From contig ML991873.1 in the NCBI GenBank assembly GCA_010094025.1, positions 1 to 64,000 on the forward strand: a stretch of 64,000 bases of DNA. Reading direction: 5' to 3'. The notes under the pieces were generated by a model. That model did not search any database. It saw only the letters and a program-made list of their open reading frames with translations, and was not told where the DNA came from. Of the stretch, positions 31,001 to 41,546 are shown piece by piece; the stretch's first letter is position 1, and every line of letters starts with the position of its first letter. The stretch is from Viridothelium virens. Lineage: Eukaryota > Ascomycota > Dothideomycetes > Trypetheliales > Trypetheliaceae. The position numbers and the translations under genes are program-made.

Positions 31001-33521
31001 CGATACGACTCTCATTACTACCAAGCTCGATGATGGGAATAAGCCCTTCCCTCGAACACACCAAGTACACGGCAGTGAGATTGTCCCGGCCGCCGTCTAC
31101 GTCAACACCTTTCACCATGCGACTGGCGCTACTGTCCTTTCTGACATCATGTTACGTGTGCCCATTACAATAAACGACGACCCTCGCAATATCCAGACCG
31201 TCGTTCAGGGCGGGAACATCAAGGTTGCTTCCCGTCTTAGCTCCTCTGATGACCTTTCCTGGGTGACTCACAGTACTGCCCGCTGGAATATCGAGCCCCT
31301 TACCCCGAGTTCCCCACCTTACGACCTGGAAGATATCAGAGAGCGCATTGGATGCCCTTTGCCGAACAACTTCGCCGCTGATTACCTTACCAAGGTTGGA
31401 GTTGCTGGTATCGCCTTCCCTTGGGCTGTAACTGAGCATCACGGAAGTTCCAAGGAGATGCTTGTGAAAGTTGACAATGACCCAAGCAATGAGAGAATGA
31501 CGTGGAATTCTCAGTCATGGGCTCCTACTCTCGATGCCGCCTCCTCAGTGGGTTGTACTATCTTTTTCAACGATCCAAAGCTACGGATCATTTCGCAGAT
31601 TGCTAAATTAACTCTTTACGCCAATGAGCCTCCTTCGAAGGATTATTACCTCTATATCACGGAAAGTAGCGATACTCAAGGCCGCTCCGCAAACGTTACT
31701 ATCCTCGATGTGCATGGCAGGCTCTTGGCTAAACTTGAGTCTATAAGGTATGCTGACGTTGAGGTTGCCTCGAGAGTTAGTGGAAGCGTGGACAGCTTGG
31801 TACATCGGGTGGCCTGGGTTCCGGCTCGTCTGTCTGAAGACCCTCTGGTCCTAAAGCAAGCTCTTGTTCTGTCGCAGGACATTGAGACCCTTCACCGGTA
31901 CGGGAGTGAACTGCGGCGACATGTTCCGAAGATCATGATGATCAATACTGTCCAGGAACTGAATCAGACAGGCGTGTCTGCTATGCTGAGCGAAAAGGAT
32001 TCTGCGGTGCTGTACTGTCCCGAGCCAGTTCAATTTTTTGAGGATATTTCAAGCTCGGCTCAGAAATTTATCTGGGAAGTGGCAGTCACGATCAAGTGCA
32101 TTGTCACTAATGGGTTTCCTGCTAAGCTCTTTATTATTACGGAGAGAGTCTTTGCTGCCGAATCAGCTACTGCACTTGCTCAAGGACCTCTGTACGGTCT
32201 CGCTCGTGTCCTCGCTTCGGAGCATTCCGACATCTGGGGTGGACTTATTGACAATGAGTCACTGCACTTCCCGGCTACCCCACTCAAGTACGTCCAGGGG
32301 CAGGATATCATCCGCTTCATAGACGGTGTATCTCGAGTAGCACGCCTCAGGCCCTTCTCCATGGACCCGCGCTTCCCGTCCTCAAGCAGGATGACTTTGC
32401 TGCCCAAGCCCGAGGGCACATATGTCATCACTGGTGGACTCGGTGCCCTCGGTCTTGAGGTGTGCGACTTCCTCATCGAGAAGGGGGCCCGTCGTCTTGT
32501 TGTCATCTCTCGTCGGAATGTCCCGCCTCGGAGCCGATGGTGCAGCTTATCTGACGACAAACTGGACCCCGTTCTGAACAGATTGCAGACCATGGAGAAA
32601 TCAGGCGCTAGCATCCACCTCATATCTCTTGACATCGGTGCCGAAGATGCTCATGACCGAATTCTCAACTCACTGCATCATCTCTCACTACCCCCTGTCC
32701 TTGGGGTTATCCATGCTAGTGGAGTGCTAGAGGATAGCCTTCTGGTCGAGACAACTGCGGACTCATTCGCACGGGTGTTGTCCCCGAAGATTGCCGGTGC
32801 TGTCGCTCTCCACAAGGCCTTTCCCCCCGGTAGCCTTGACTTCTTCGTCCTTTTCTCCTCCATCGGACAGCTCGTTGGTACACCTGGCCAAAGCTCGTAT
32901 GCGTCGGGGAACGCTTTCCTCGACACTCTGGCCACCCATCGCAAGGGCCAAGGAGACAACGCCATCGCCTTCCAATGGACTGCTTGGCGCGGCCTGGGAA
33001 TGGCTACCGCAACTGACTTTCTTACTATGGAACTACAAAGCAAAGGTATCACAGACATTAGTCGCGATGAGGCCTTCCACGCTTGGGAGCATCTGTCGAA
33101 ATATGATGTTGACCACGCTGTCGTGACGCGTAGTCTGCCCATTGACGAAGGTGAGCCAGCTCCATGCGCGCTGGTTGAGGAGATTATTACTCGCCGTCCG
33201 CGTGCGCGTGACTGCTCTGCGCCCGTAGAATATAGTAAGAGTGAGAGTGTTATCCGGCCGGCGAAGACTTCGGAGCTCAAGCCTTGGCTCGATGTGAAGA
33301 TCCGCGAGTGCATTGCTTCACTTCTGAAGATCGGCGACATAGAGGAGATCGACCGCCGCGTCGCTCTATCTGATGTTGGTGTCGATAGTGTAATGACCAT
33401 AGCACTGAGGCAGAAGCTAGAGAGCATGCTTAAAGTGAAGGTGCCGCAGACGCTGATATGGAATCATCCAACGGTGGTCCATATGGTTGAGTGGTTCTTG
33501 AATCAATTTGAAGAGAAGTGA
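28089..33521 (+). CDS. Partially reducing iterative type I PKS, 6-MSAS-type
   Basis: An intronless 1810-residue frame. Domains in order: ketosynthase (about 70-490; Cys240 in DAACASS, His375 in VEAHATST, His415 in NVGHLEAAAG); acyltransferase (about 600-900; Ser686 in GHSVGEI, His788 in AFHSP); DH/TH-type hotdog (about 955-1230; His991 in HxxxGxxxxP); ketoreductase (about 1440-1620; GGLGALG, Tyr1604 in SSYASGN); and carrier protein (Ser1767 in GVDSVM). There is no methyltransferase, enoylreductase or thioesterase. The order and length fit 6-methylsalicylic acid synthases and the related mellein-type synthases, which build an aromatic acid or dihydroisocoumarin from acetyl- and malonyl-CoA. 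Which product cannot be decided by eye. All catalytic residues seen are present, so it looks functional. Confidence 0.93.
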   Translation: MALINWITAAQKEKKEIPYDIETLERQEKVNSSRMKETMTAASSFSTTPMSLPTPVSSSAAELTTKQSDDVAIIGMACRAAGGIDSPEKLWKFMMEKKDASGDNPSWRWEPWIRRDARNAKVIERTISKGYFIEDLENFDAAFFGISPKEAEQMDPHQRLGLEVAWEALENAGLDPKSLSSSDTAVYLGVDSDDYSRLLLEDLPNIEAWMGIGTTAHGIPNRISYHLDLMGSSAAVDAACASSLVAVHLGRQAILAGDSKAAIVGGVNVCLSPALFHMLGAAGALSPEGVCLSFDDDAHGYARGEGAAILILKRMSHAIADGDRVLATLKGTAIAQDGKTNGIMAPNAKAQELVARKALKVAEVEPLTIGYVEAHATSTALGDPTEISAISAVYGVGRSPHAPVAVGSIKPNVGHLEAAAGAISLIKGVLAINKGQIPPQTRLNKLNTRVEWEKTGLHVVRESTEWSNSNGPRRAAVCSYGYGGTVSHAIVEQSPVPFPNEQEKEDGPTLLVLSAPQEKRLATQSAAQAEWISPNGESENLKAIAATLAQRRAHHDWRAAFVVSSHSEAAETLNAFARGTTVEWVAQSRVFGSRVSTETVWIFSGHGAQWADMGKELLQNPIFYETLAPIDGVVRQELGYSAIESLEAGAFQGSDEIQVLTYLVQIGLSQVLRSKGVQPQAIIGHSVGEIAASVAAGCLTPEEGAIIVTRRARLYAQVRGLGGMFLVNLPFAEVSAELGDRKDIIAAIKSSPSSCVVSGAVAPLNQYIASLQERAVKTFQVKTDIAFHSPMLEKLSEPLKDVLSDTLNPQQPAIKLYSTSQSDPRSRVLRDVNYWINNMINPVWLTSAVDAAVQDGYRIFLEVSAHPIVLHSVNETLLEKALNEFATIPTMMKNKPVEKSILFAIAQLHVKGAIVDFAALLGRQWSSEVPGFRWSHKPFWKEVSSGSAGAGGVHDVDTHTLLGQNTVVAGTDTTLITTKLDDGNKPFPRTHQVHGSEIVPAAVYVNTFHHATGATVLSDIMLRVPITINDDPRNIQTVVQGGNIKVASRLSSSDDLSWVTHSTARWNIEPLTPSSPPYDLEDIRERIGCPLPNNFAADYLTKVGVAGIAFPWAVTEHHGSSKEMLVKVDNDPSNERMTWNSQSWAPTLDAASSVGCTIFFNDPKLRIISQIAKLTLYANEPPSKDYYLYITESSDTQGRSANVTILDVHGRLLAKLESIRYADVEVASRVSGSVDSLVHRVAWVPARLSEDPLVLKQALVLSQDIETLHRYGSELRRHVPKIMMINTVQELNQTGVSAMLSEKDSAVLYCPEPVQFFEDISSSAQKFIWEVAVTIKCIVTNGFPAKLFIITERVFAAESATALAQGPLYGLARVLASEHSDIWGGLIDNESLHFPATPLKYVQGQDIIRFIDGVSRVARLRPFSMDPRFPSSSRMTLLPKPEGTYVITGGLGALGLEVCDFLIEKGARRLVVISRRNVPPRSRWCSLSDDKLDPVLNRLQTMEKSGASIHLISLDIGAEDAHDRILNSLHHLSLPPVLGVIHASGVLEDSLLVETTADSFARVLSPKIAGAVALHKAFPPGSLDFFVLFSSIGQLVGTPGQSSYASGNAFLDTLATHRKGQGDNAIAFQWTAWRGLGMATATDFLTMELQSKGITDISRDEAFHAWEHLSKYDVDHAVVTRSLPIDEGEPAPCALVEEIITRRPRARDCSAPVEYSKSESVIRPAKTSELKPWLDVKIRECIASLLKIGDIEEIDRRVALSDVGVDSVMTIALRQKLESMLKVKVPQTLIWNHPTVVHMVEWFLNQFEEK

Positions 33522-34245
33522 GAAATTGTAGAACAACGAGCAATCTTTAGTGCAAATGGTAAGAATACATAATCACGCGTTCATCAGGAGACAGTTCTGA
33601 TGTGAAGAATAAATCTAAAATCTAGGTAGGGTTTCACTGGTGGAAATTTTGCAACGAGTGGTTTCGATTTGTGATCCCAGAGTAACAACGACTGCTTCAA
33701 TGAGAAATGAATCGAGCACTAATACTGGATTGAACACCTCGGCTTGAAAAGTATTGTAAGGTAGACTGGTCCTAAAATACATGCTTTGATGAATCAGCTA
33801 AAGGCTAAGATTCATTTATTAGAGCGATAACTGCTTCAAGATTTGTGCAACTGAGTGACCCAGACGCTTTCAGATACTAGACTCCTCCAACCAATTCATG
33901 CATCAGTATTGTCGTGTAACGTGGCTTTGTTGTTGTGTACCGACCGAGGCTGGGATCAATGGATCATCCTTGGTCCAACCAACAAAGACGATTGTATAGA
34001 AGGCTATTGTCACTTTTGAGAAGAAAAGGCGGGCTATTTGAGGGATCGAAGTTGCCTGCGAACCCTCTAGCTTTTGTTGCTTCTATGACAGGAGTCTCTA
34101 ATCCATACCGCCCAATGGACCGTCTTATCACTTGTTGAGAACAATGTAGGGAACCCGACAGTCACTCTGCATAAGTTGCTAGGAAAAGTCGAAGTCGGCT
34201 TATGCTTGCACGCATGCACTCAAAGATACTTGAGCTCACGCCTTT
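33522..34245. other. Intergenic region 3' of the PKS
   Basis: A-rich, with many short stops in all frames. No gene is supported. Confidence 0.4.
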
Positions 34246-34646
34246 TTAAAGAGAAGAAGTTCTCTCATCAACAACCGTGCCCTTCGTCTTATTCCTAATA
34301 AAAAGCTTGTTTTCATCCGCTACAAATTCCGATGCATCCTCAACGCCATGAATGATCTTTGCGAGACCATCTGCCTGCTTCTTATTTTGAAGACTACCTC
34401 CGAGACAACGTCAAATTCTGGTGGGAGCACTTCAGCTTCAAAGACCCTAAAGGGACTACCCGAATGCAGGCTTGATGCGTAGTCGATGTAATGTCGTTTC
34501 TAGCGCTACAGTCCACCGGTAGCCTTGGTCACCTTAACGACTTGTGGGACGGGCTTGACGCTACAGTAGGCTTTGAATTCAGCATGACTGAGACTGAGAC
34601 TACGCGTGAAGAAGAGGAAGAGTTTGTGTTTTGGCTGATCGGACAT
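34246..34646 (-). pseudogene. Broken EthD-domain protein gene
   Basis: Pieces of a protein of about 130 residues are readable on the minus strand. The N-terminal part has HKLFLFFTRSLSLSHAEFKA and VTKATGGL, typical of EthD-domain proteins. A middle piece carries HYIDYASSLHSGS and PPEFDVVSEVVF. The C-terminal piece is ADGLAKIIHGVEDASEFVAD followed by ENKLFIRNKTKGTVVDE. These match the alpha/beta ferredoxin-like EthD fold in order. The reading frame is interrupted in about three places and no ordinary intron explains this, so it is scored as a relic. EthD proteins occur beside many fungal PKS genes, sometimes as small dehydratases or decarboxylases. Position between the PKS and the regulator suggests it once belonged to the locus. 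Confidence 0.65.
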
Positions 34647-34855
34647 CCTGGGAGACTCTAAAGAAGTCCATCGATAATCCGAAAGAGCTGGTTTTCTATG
34701 GTGGCAGTGCAAAGAGCTTTGCATCAAGCCTTCAAGAGTGTTACGCTAGAATCCCGTGACGACCAATGACTGCAAACTTACCTAGGCAGTATTGAAATTC
34801 TCTGAGTTGTGGCAATCCATGGATGGCCCCCCAAGGGGACTAATATGTAAATCGC

Positions 34856-37413
34856 CTAGATCATAGAACCGCCCTGAGGTGTCTCGACCAAGAAGGAGGG
34901 ATGTTCCCAAATATTCATCGCTGGTGCTGTATCCCACCATGGTGCATGAAAGAACCCTCCTTCGTTACTGCTCGTGAGGGAATCCTCGACAGACGCGTGC
35001 TCGTCTTGTTGGTTTCCAGAATTCGCGGCTTGTGAGGCAGAGGTCCCTGTCGTTGCAACTGTCTGCGAACAAGCCTGCGGCTCCGACAGTGTTCGATAGG
35101 CTTCTGTACTACGCTCGTATCTGTTTTCATTCTGAACTGGATGATCTCCAGAGAAAAGACTGACAAAAGGTGTTCGAAATAGTGATCCACTTGGGTTCGA
35201 GTTGTTTGGAACACTTCCGGTGGGACCAGGATCTTCGAAGGAACAAGTAAGAGGATGTGTGTTCCAGGGATACGTAGGTGAGGTGATTAAGTCTGCGTCA
35301 CTGGACTGACCAGCAGTTATCGCTTTGTCAAGCTTGACTGCCTAAAGGATTTTTAGCTTCAAGCAGGCACGCAAAGATCGAGACCAGTTGTAGTTGTCTT
35401 TGCGTCACAAGGTATCAGTAAGACGTACTAATCTGCGCAATGGCTTCCAGTAAATGCTCAAAACTTCCAAAACAGCCTGAATCGTTTTCATCTCCTCTGA
35501 ATCCGGCCTAGGAACCTTTGTAGACTGGTTCGTATACCTGGCCGACTGCGACATCCTCGCATACACCTACAAGAATAGTTTTACAAATCAGCATGCGCGA
35601 AACTCAGGAAAGATTTGAGCAAACAACACGTGCCGCTGAGTACCTTCACTAATGGGTCTTGTATCTTGAATACAGCCATAGTAGCATTCAGATGCGTACA
35701 TAGGGCGGGAGGAAAAATATAAGAGGGGTGATAAGAGTTTGTGTCGTGGGCCAATTAGCATGAGCTACGTACCACAAAGACGCTCCCTACCACGAAGGCT
35801 CCATAACCGGTAAAGGGCCACAGCCTCGTCATATCTAGACCCCTTTCAACAAACTGTTGCAAGATCCCCGCAAATCCAATGGCGTGCTGGAGGACCATCT
35901 CGGCGTTTTCTTGCACCAGTTCTCGTGAGGTTGGAGGCTCTATAGGATAGCCCGAGAGGATTGGGACCATAGAAGCGTGCATGAGGATTCGATTTAGGTA
36001 ATACAAGGAGGAGACGGATGTGAGAAGCTCAGGAGTCTCATCAAATAATTCTGCTTGGGAAGAGAGATCTGTGAAGGGAAGATGAATAGAGCGCTCGATA
36101 GGATCGGAGAGCTGGATTAATTTCTTTAAGTGATCTACCCGTTGAGCAGTTGAGTACATGGTGGAGTCGGAGATGAAAGCCTGAACTTTGGTCCTTTGCA
36201 AATTAGACTTCAGCTGATTTTGCAACCGTGGGCACGTGTCGAGCTTGAGTGGGAAAAATCTGGAATTTTTCGCGGATAAAATGAAAACAAAAGCAAAGTC
36301 GACTTACCAAATGCCCAAGAGCTTGATCAGCCCTGCCATCAATGAACTCGACGATGATCCAGTAGCCGTCTCGTGATCTGATAAAGATTCAGTACTCAAC
36401 TTCCAGTCGGCTTCCATCGTCTGGCCCAACTTGAATTGAAGTCCTTGCCTCGACCCTCGACTCTCAAATTTCGCCGGTAGCGGTAGACCCGCGACTTTCT
36501 CACATACATCGGAGGATCCCAACCGTGCACTACCCATACTAACACTGCACCAACAAGCCCAAAAGCATCGCCTCTTAATCTCGCGATCGAACTGCGTACC
36601 GTGATTTGTCGAGGAAACAATGTCATCTTCGTACAGCCTATCGTAGCCGAGGAGCTGACTTAATCGGTAGGCTAGGGATGTATGGACGATAGCCCGCTGG
36701 ATCTCGCCCCGAGAGAAATAGTAGAATTGCAAGATCTGCAGAGCTTGTATCTTAGTAATAGAGGGCTCGTCGGCATGAGAAAGGACCTCCTGACTTGCGG
36801 AACGCGCCCATGACCAAGATTTTTCATAAAGTGTATGCAGAGAAAATACCCTGATATACTTAGCGTACGGCGAGTCGACCTGCTGTAAAAATACTGCTGC
36901 ATGTGCAAAGATTGCGCGAAGGAGATGGGCTGGTATTTGATTTGTGATGTACAGCTCGAAGGCTACGCTTTTATGTAACATCAGCGTGGCATTGTATAAT
37001 CGCTTGAAGTAAACTTCTAGAAGTAATAATCCGACTTCCGTAGATGGCAACTCAGCCTCTTCAGTCTCTGTAGAAGTGCCGTCAAGGCATGCTGGGTTGT
37101 CGTTCCCAATGCGTTGCCTCTTTTCTGGCCTTCCCGCTGCAGTAGGAGATCCAGGTCGATGAACATGCTCGGCGCCCTTTGATCGCGATGCTCTTGAACG
37201 ACTCGGCTTCTGCGCAATGCGCTTTCGATCTGGTGGAGACGGATACCTACAAATAGCCTTTTGTCTGCAACATCGCGCACAGGAAGGCAGCTCGCGATCG
37301 CACTTGAGCTTCTGATCCCGACATCGCAGGCATGCGACAATCGGTCTTGCCTGGTTGTCTTGAGGGCATCGTGGTGCTATGGCGTCGTCCTCCCTGGGAC
37401 CTTCCACTTGCAT
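34856..37413 (-). CDS. Zn2Cys6 transcription factor, putative cluster regulator
   Basis: Five exons (37413-36308, 36193-35773, 35664-35644, 35566-35429, 35341-34856) give 723 residues. The N-terminal cluster is C28-x2-C31-x6-C38-x6-C45-x2-C48-x6-C55 (CLRCRDQKLKC...CARCCRQKAIC), followed by a basic linker (QKPSRSRASRSKG). The fungal_trans-type middle region includes LLEVYFKRLYNATLMLHKSV, TKIQALQILQFYYFSRGEIQ, AYRLSQLLGYDRL and KRRCFWACWCSVSMGSARLG. The C terminus is a Ser/Asn-rich probable activation region. Exon 3 is a 21-nt microexon (IQDPLVK), the only acceptor-compatible way to connect its neighbours in frame. It sits between the PKS and the P450, transcribed away from the P450. A pathway-specific role is inferred from position only. 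Confidence 0.8.
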
Positions 37414-39011
37414 CCTTACCAATCAGTTCGGATGGAGAAGCAAATTCGGACAAAAGCCCAAGACCGAAGCGACCGTTGTCGAATAAAGTGTTCTGAGCGA
37501 AAAATTGGAAAGCAAGTTCCGGCGCGCCTGCTTGAGGACAATCGGCGAAGGGCAGCCCCCCGAAGATGCAGGGATTCCTTTGGCTAAGCCCGAATTTGGC
37601 AGACCGTTATAGTAGTTCGGGACGAATGTTTCGAGGGGTGTCCTCCACGCATTCAATCGTTCGTGATGACAAATGGACAGCAGCTTGTTCGGGGGAAAAT
37701 GGTCGTTGCCGCCAGGTATACCTTGAGAAGTGGGCTCAGGCATAAAAAGATGACGAAATGGTAATTTCCTCATTTGAAGTAATATCATAGACCTGGCTTA
37801 CTAATTCTTCAGTCCCTGCGATTCGGCCCGAATCCTTAATATCTATCCCGAATCTTATGAGGCACAGTACAAGTATCGTGATCTCGCCCCACCTAAGCTC
37901 AGATAAAATAATGCTGAGCTATCCAAAAGCTGACATCGCCTTCTTTTCTACAGGGATGAGCATTTTCTCTGAACATTTTGGGCTGCCAGCCTTGCCTGAA
38001 CTGCGTCTTACAGGTGATAGCAGACTTTATCAACAACATTGGCTCGGGTCAGCAAAACTTATTGCGAGTTGAATGGTGAGATACGGAAAGCCATCCATTT
38101 CTCCCATTCTCGCCGGCACATGGAAATAAAGGATAATACGAAGTTACGCTTCGTATTTGAAGCCCGCTTGCATGTACAGAAACAAGGATCTAAAACCTAT
38201 TCTACGTCTCCACTTGAAGGACGTGCGTCTATGGCTTTAATTTGCTGTCAACACTTGCCCGAAGTTTGCTATTCTCAAGGTACGATGCCCCCTCACTATA
38301 CCTAAAAAGGCCGCTTACTCTATGTCAGCCCAAAGTGGAACCTTCAAATCCATGCAGAACATGCCAGGCTTTGAGATTGAGTTGGTCGTCGACGACGACA
38401 AGGGTAATCTGATTGACTCGTTGATTTACACTCCCGCTGAGTATTATGAGGAAATTCGATACTCTGAACAAAAGCAGCGTCACAACTCGTCGAGCTCACA
38501 TATAGAAGACACTTGTTATTGTAAGTATTACACTTAACACTCCATCTTACCATGGAATACCTAAGCTTCCATTCCATACATCATATCTGGATGCAATCTG
38601 CACCATTAGAAAAACTCTCCATGTTCCAACAGTATGGAGACTCTGAATGATATCTCGATACTAGGATGAATCGCATCATCGAAAGGTCTAGCTAGTAGGC
38701 CACAGCTGAACTCTTCTTGGTCTCATTTGGTGATGAAGCGAAAGATTGCCCTCCACCCCTCAATTTCTCTATGTACGTTGGCCAAGCAAGTCGATTTAAG
38801 CTAGCTGCTCCGCATCCCGACCAACCCGACCGGCCCGAATGATGTACTCCGAGTGCTCTGAGTAGCACTGCTTCACTGATTCAGGATCCGGAGATATGGC
38901 ACAGTAATTTAGAGTTTGACGCGCAGCAGTTATAAGAGAATCTCACGACTACACTGTTTTAAGTTTCATGTCCACACTCTTCGTAGAGTAGTCAACCTAA
39001 TTTCGTTCACA
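37414..39011. other. Divergent intergenic region between regulator and P450
   Basis: 1.6 kb holding the promoters of both genes. A 71-codon ATG frame at 38322-38537 is acidic and codon-like but unrecognised and is not called. Confidence 0.4.
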
Positions 39012-40718
39012 ATGTCGTCCAACCAGTTGGCCAACCAATCTCTGAACTTACCTCTTCCTATTATTATACTTGTCCTCTCAATTTTTGTCTCGACCATGTT
39101 CGTTGCACTGAAGATGCTCTACAACCTCACGTTCCACCCCCTCTCTTCAGTCCCTGGCCCTTTCTTCGCCCGTGCACTACCCTTCTACCCCCTCTATCTC
39201 TACTATCGCGGTGATATGTCTTTGACGATCCGCCGTCTACATGACATCCATGGCGAATTCGTCCGGATCGCACCCAACCATATCACCATCGCCTCCCCAA
39301 CATGCTTCAAGCAAATCTCGACTACTAAAGAATTCGAAAAGGGCGAATTCTATGACGCATTTGTAGCAGGACTGAGCAAGCACCGTGATTTATTCACCAC
39401 ACGGCAGAATAGTCTTCACTCACAGCGGAAGAGAATTCATGCCAATGCTTGGAGTATGACCTCAGTGTTAGAAATGGAGAAGTATCTCGACGAACTCATT
39501 GGGCTCTTCATGCACAAGATGGGGAAGCTAGCTGATCAGAACGAGCTCATGGATCTCGGTGTCTGGATGTGGAGGTACGCCTACGATGTCATCGGTGAGC
39601 TATTTTTTGGCCAATCGTACGGGTTCCTGGAGCAGGAGCGCGATATTGACAATCTCATGGCGACCACGGGCATGGTAGCTCCGTTTATGGGAATGTTGGG
39701 GATGGCACCGACGTGGTTCAAGCCGTTTATGATGTGGATGCTTGCAGTACCGAGTATTGCGAGGGGGGTCAGAAATATGGAGGGAGCGAAAGAAGCAGGG
39801 CAGAGAAAAGTGGCAGACCGAATAAGGAAGATAGAAGGAGGACAGCAGACAAGGGAGGATATGTTGGGGAAGCTGTTGAACTATGTATGGGATAAAGGCG
39901 AGAAGGTAGATTGGACAGTGCAGGACGTGGAGCAGGAGTGTTTTGTGGCAACGTAAGCTTTCTCTTGACATCCCACTTTGCGTGCTTTGTATTCTCACTT
40001 CCACTATACAGGGTCGCAGGCAACGACACTGTCGCTATTACCCTCACCTCCATGCTATACCACCTCTCTGCCCACCCATCTTCTCTTGCCCGCCTACAGA
40101 GCGAAATCGATCAAGCAACGGCAAACGGTTCTTTGTCATCCACCATTTCCTACAAGGAAGCTGCATCCCTCCCCTACCTGTCTGCTGTCATTAGCGAGGG
40201 CTTTCGCATCCATCCTTTGTTTGGGTATCCCGTTCCTAGGATTGTGCCAAAGGGTGGTGCTGAGGTTGGTGGCCGATGGTGGCCTGCAGGCACAGCATTG
40301 GGCGCAAGCTATGGTACCATGGAGAAGAGTAAGGATGTGTTCGGAGATGATGTGGATAGCTGGAGACCTGAGAGGTGGTTGGTGGAGAAGGAGAGGGCAG
40401 CGAGAATGTGGGATGAGGTGGGTGCATTTGGGATAGGGCAGAGGGCATGCTTGGGGCAGCATGTAAGTTCGTTTCCCTCATGACCCTTGATGTCTTGCTT
40501 GGATGAGGTTTGCCGGGATATCATTCTGTTCTGCAGTGGGATAGAATGGCATACTAAAACAACTGATGCAGATTGCGAGAGCCGAGATGATGAAGATAAT
40601 CCCTCAATTTCTACGCGAATTCATAATCGAAGCAGCAAGTCCATGGCAATGCCTGGAACGATGGTTTAATAAACCACAAAACGCCCGAGTTAAGGTGACG
40701 AGGAGAAACAGGCTGTGA
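39012..40718 (+). CDS. Cytochrome P450 monooxygenase
   Basis: Three exons (39012-39952, 40012-40462, 40572-40718) give 512 residues. The start MSSNQLANQSLNLPLP is followed by a membrane anchor (LPIIILVLSIFVSTMFVALK) and the proline hinge VPGPFFARA. The I-helix oxygen-binding motif AGNDT is rebuilt across the first intron. ExxR appears as EGFR in AVISEGFRIHP, PERW in SWRPERWL, and the haem loop is FGIGQRACLGQH, with its Cys ligand just before the last intron. Motifs are complete, so it should be an active ER-bound oxygenase. Overall it resembles the pisatin-demethylase-like group of fungal P450s. A tailoring step on the polyketide is inferred from proximity. Confidence 0.9.
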
Positions 40719-41546
40719 TATGCATGTTCTATTAGAGAGCAATCTTGTGGAAACAAGCGGATCACTGGTCGTTGGTGTTTTTCCGAAGGTCTCAATGCAT
40801 TCAAACGAACCCAGTGTCACTCATTCTGTACAACTGGGTAAAGTCATAGTGCTTTCCTGTATTTTTTTAGATCACCCTATCCACAGCACTTGACTACTCT
40901 CTCAAGTGGTCTGCAAGAGACAGATCTCGAAACGTAGCCTCATGTAGAATATGAGATTCTAGTCCAAAATGAGTTCTAGAAACGACGTGAGAATGCAGCC
41001 TAAGGTCAGCTTATGACCACCAGATGCTGGCTTAACCTTTGCTATCCGGGGTGACGTGAATCACGATGCGGTTTGATGAACTGGTGGACGATGAGTTTGG
41101 TGAGATAATCTTTCAGCTCGAGGAAATTGCTTGAGTCGGCAGTGGAACCGCAACGACTCGTCTGGAATATGGTGTATTGTTCCCATTTATGTATGTTTAT
41201 CACAAGCTAGAAAGTGCTTATAGAGGGAAAGCACTCTTATGATCTTTCACTCTATTGTGTACGATATCGTTCTCTCCGAAAGTGGCTATGGGAGATTAAA
41301 GTGGAGCAAGAACCGCGAACCAGGTCTTCCCTGCGCAGTATCGTAGTGCCGTTATCCAAAGTGTCACGCTCTTCACCAACAAAGCAGTGCAAGTGTGAAT
41401 ACATGTGGGCTGCAAGGGTCCACTCGGAGCCGGGGTCCCAAAGGCCGGATGCATTCGGGATCTGTATATCGTAAATCTGTGGGTTTCCTCATGCATGTGT
41501 AAGGTACTCCTCCCTCTAACATATAGAAAGCCTCTAAGATTTCAGG
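40719..41546. other. Intergenic region between P450 and carboxylesterase
   Basis: Contains the P450 3' region and the esterase promoter. No gene is supported. Confidence 0.4.

Noticed and set aside
32678-33427. Long minus-strand frame antisense to the PKS
   Set aside because: Mirror of the PKS coding sequence; all PKS motifs lie on the plus strand.
38322-38537. 71-codon ATG frame in the regulator-P450 intergenic region
   Set aside because: Codon-like and acidic, but no family match, no signal peptide, and it cannot be tied to further exons with confidence.
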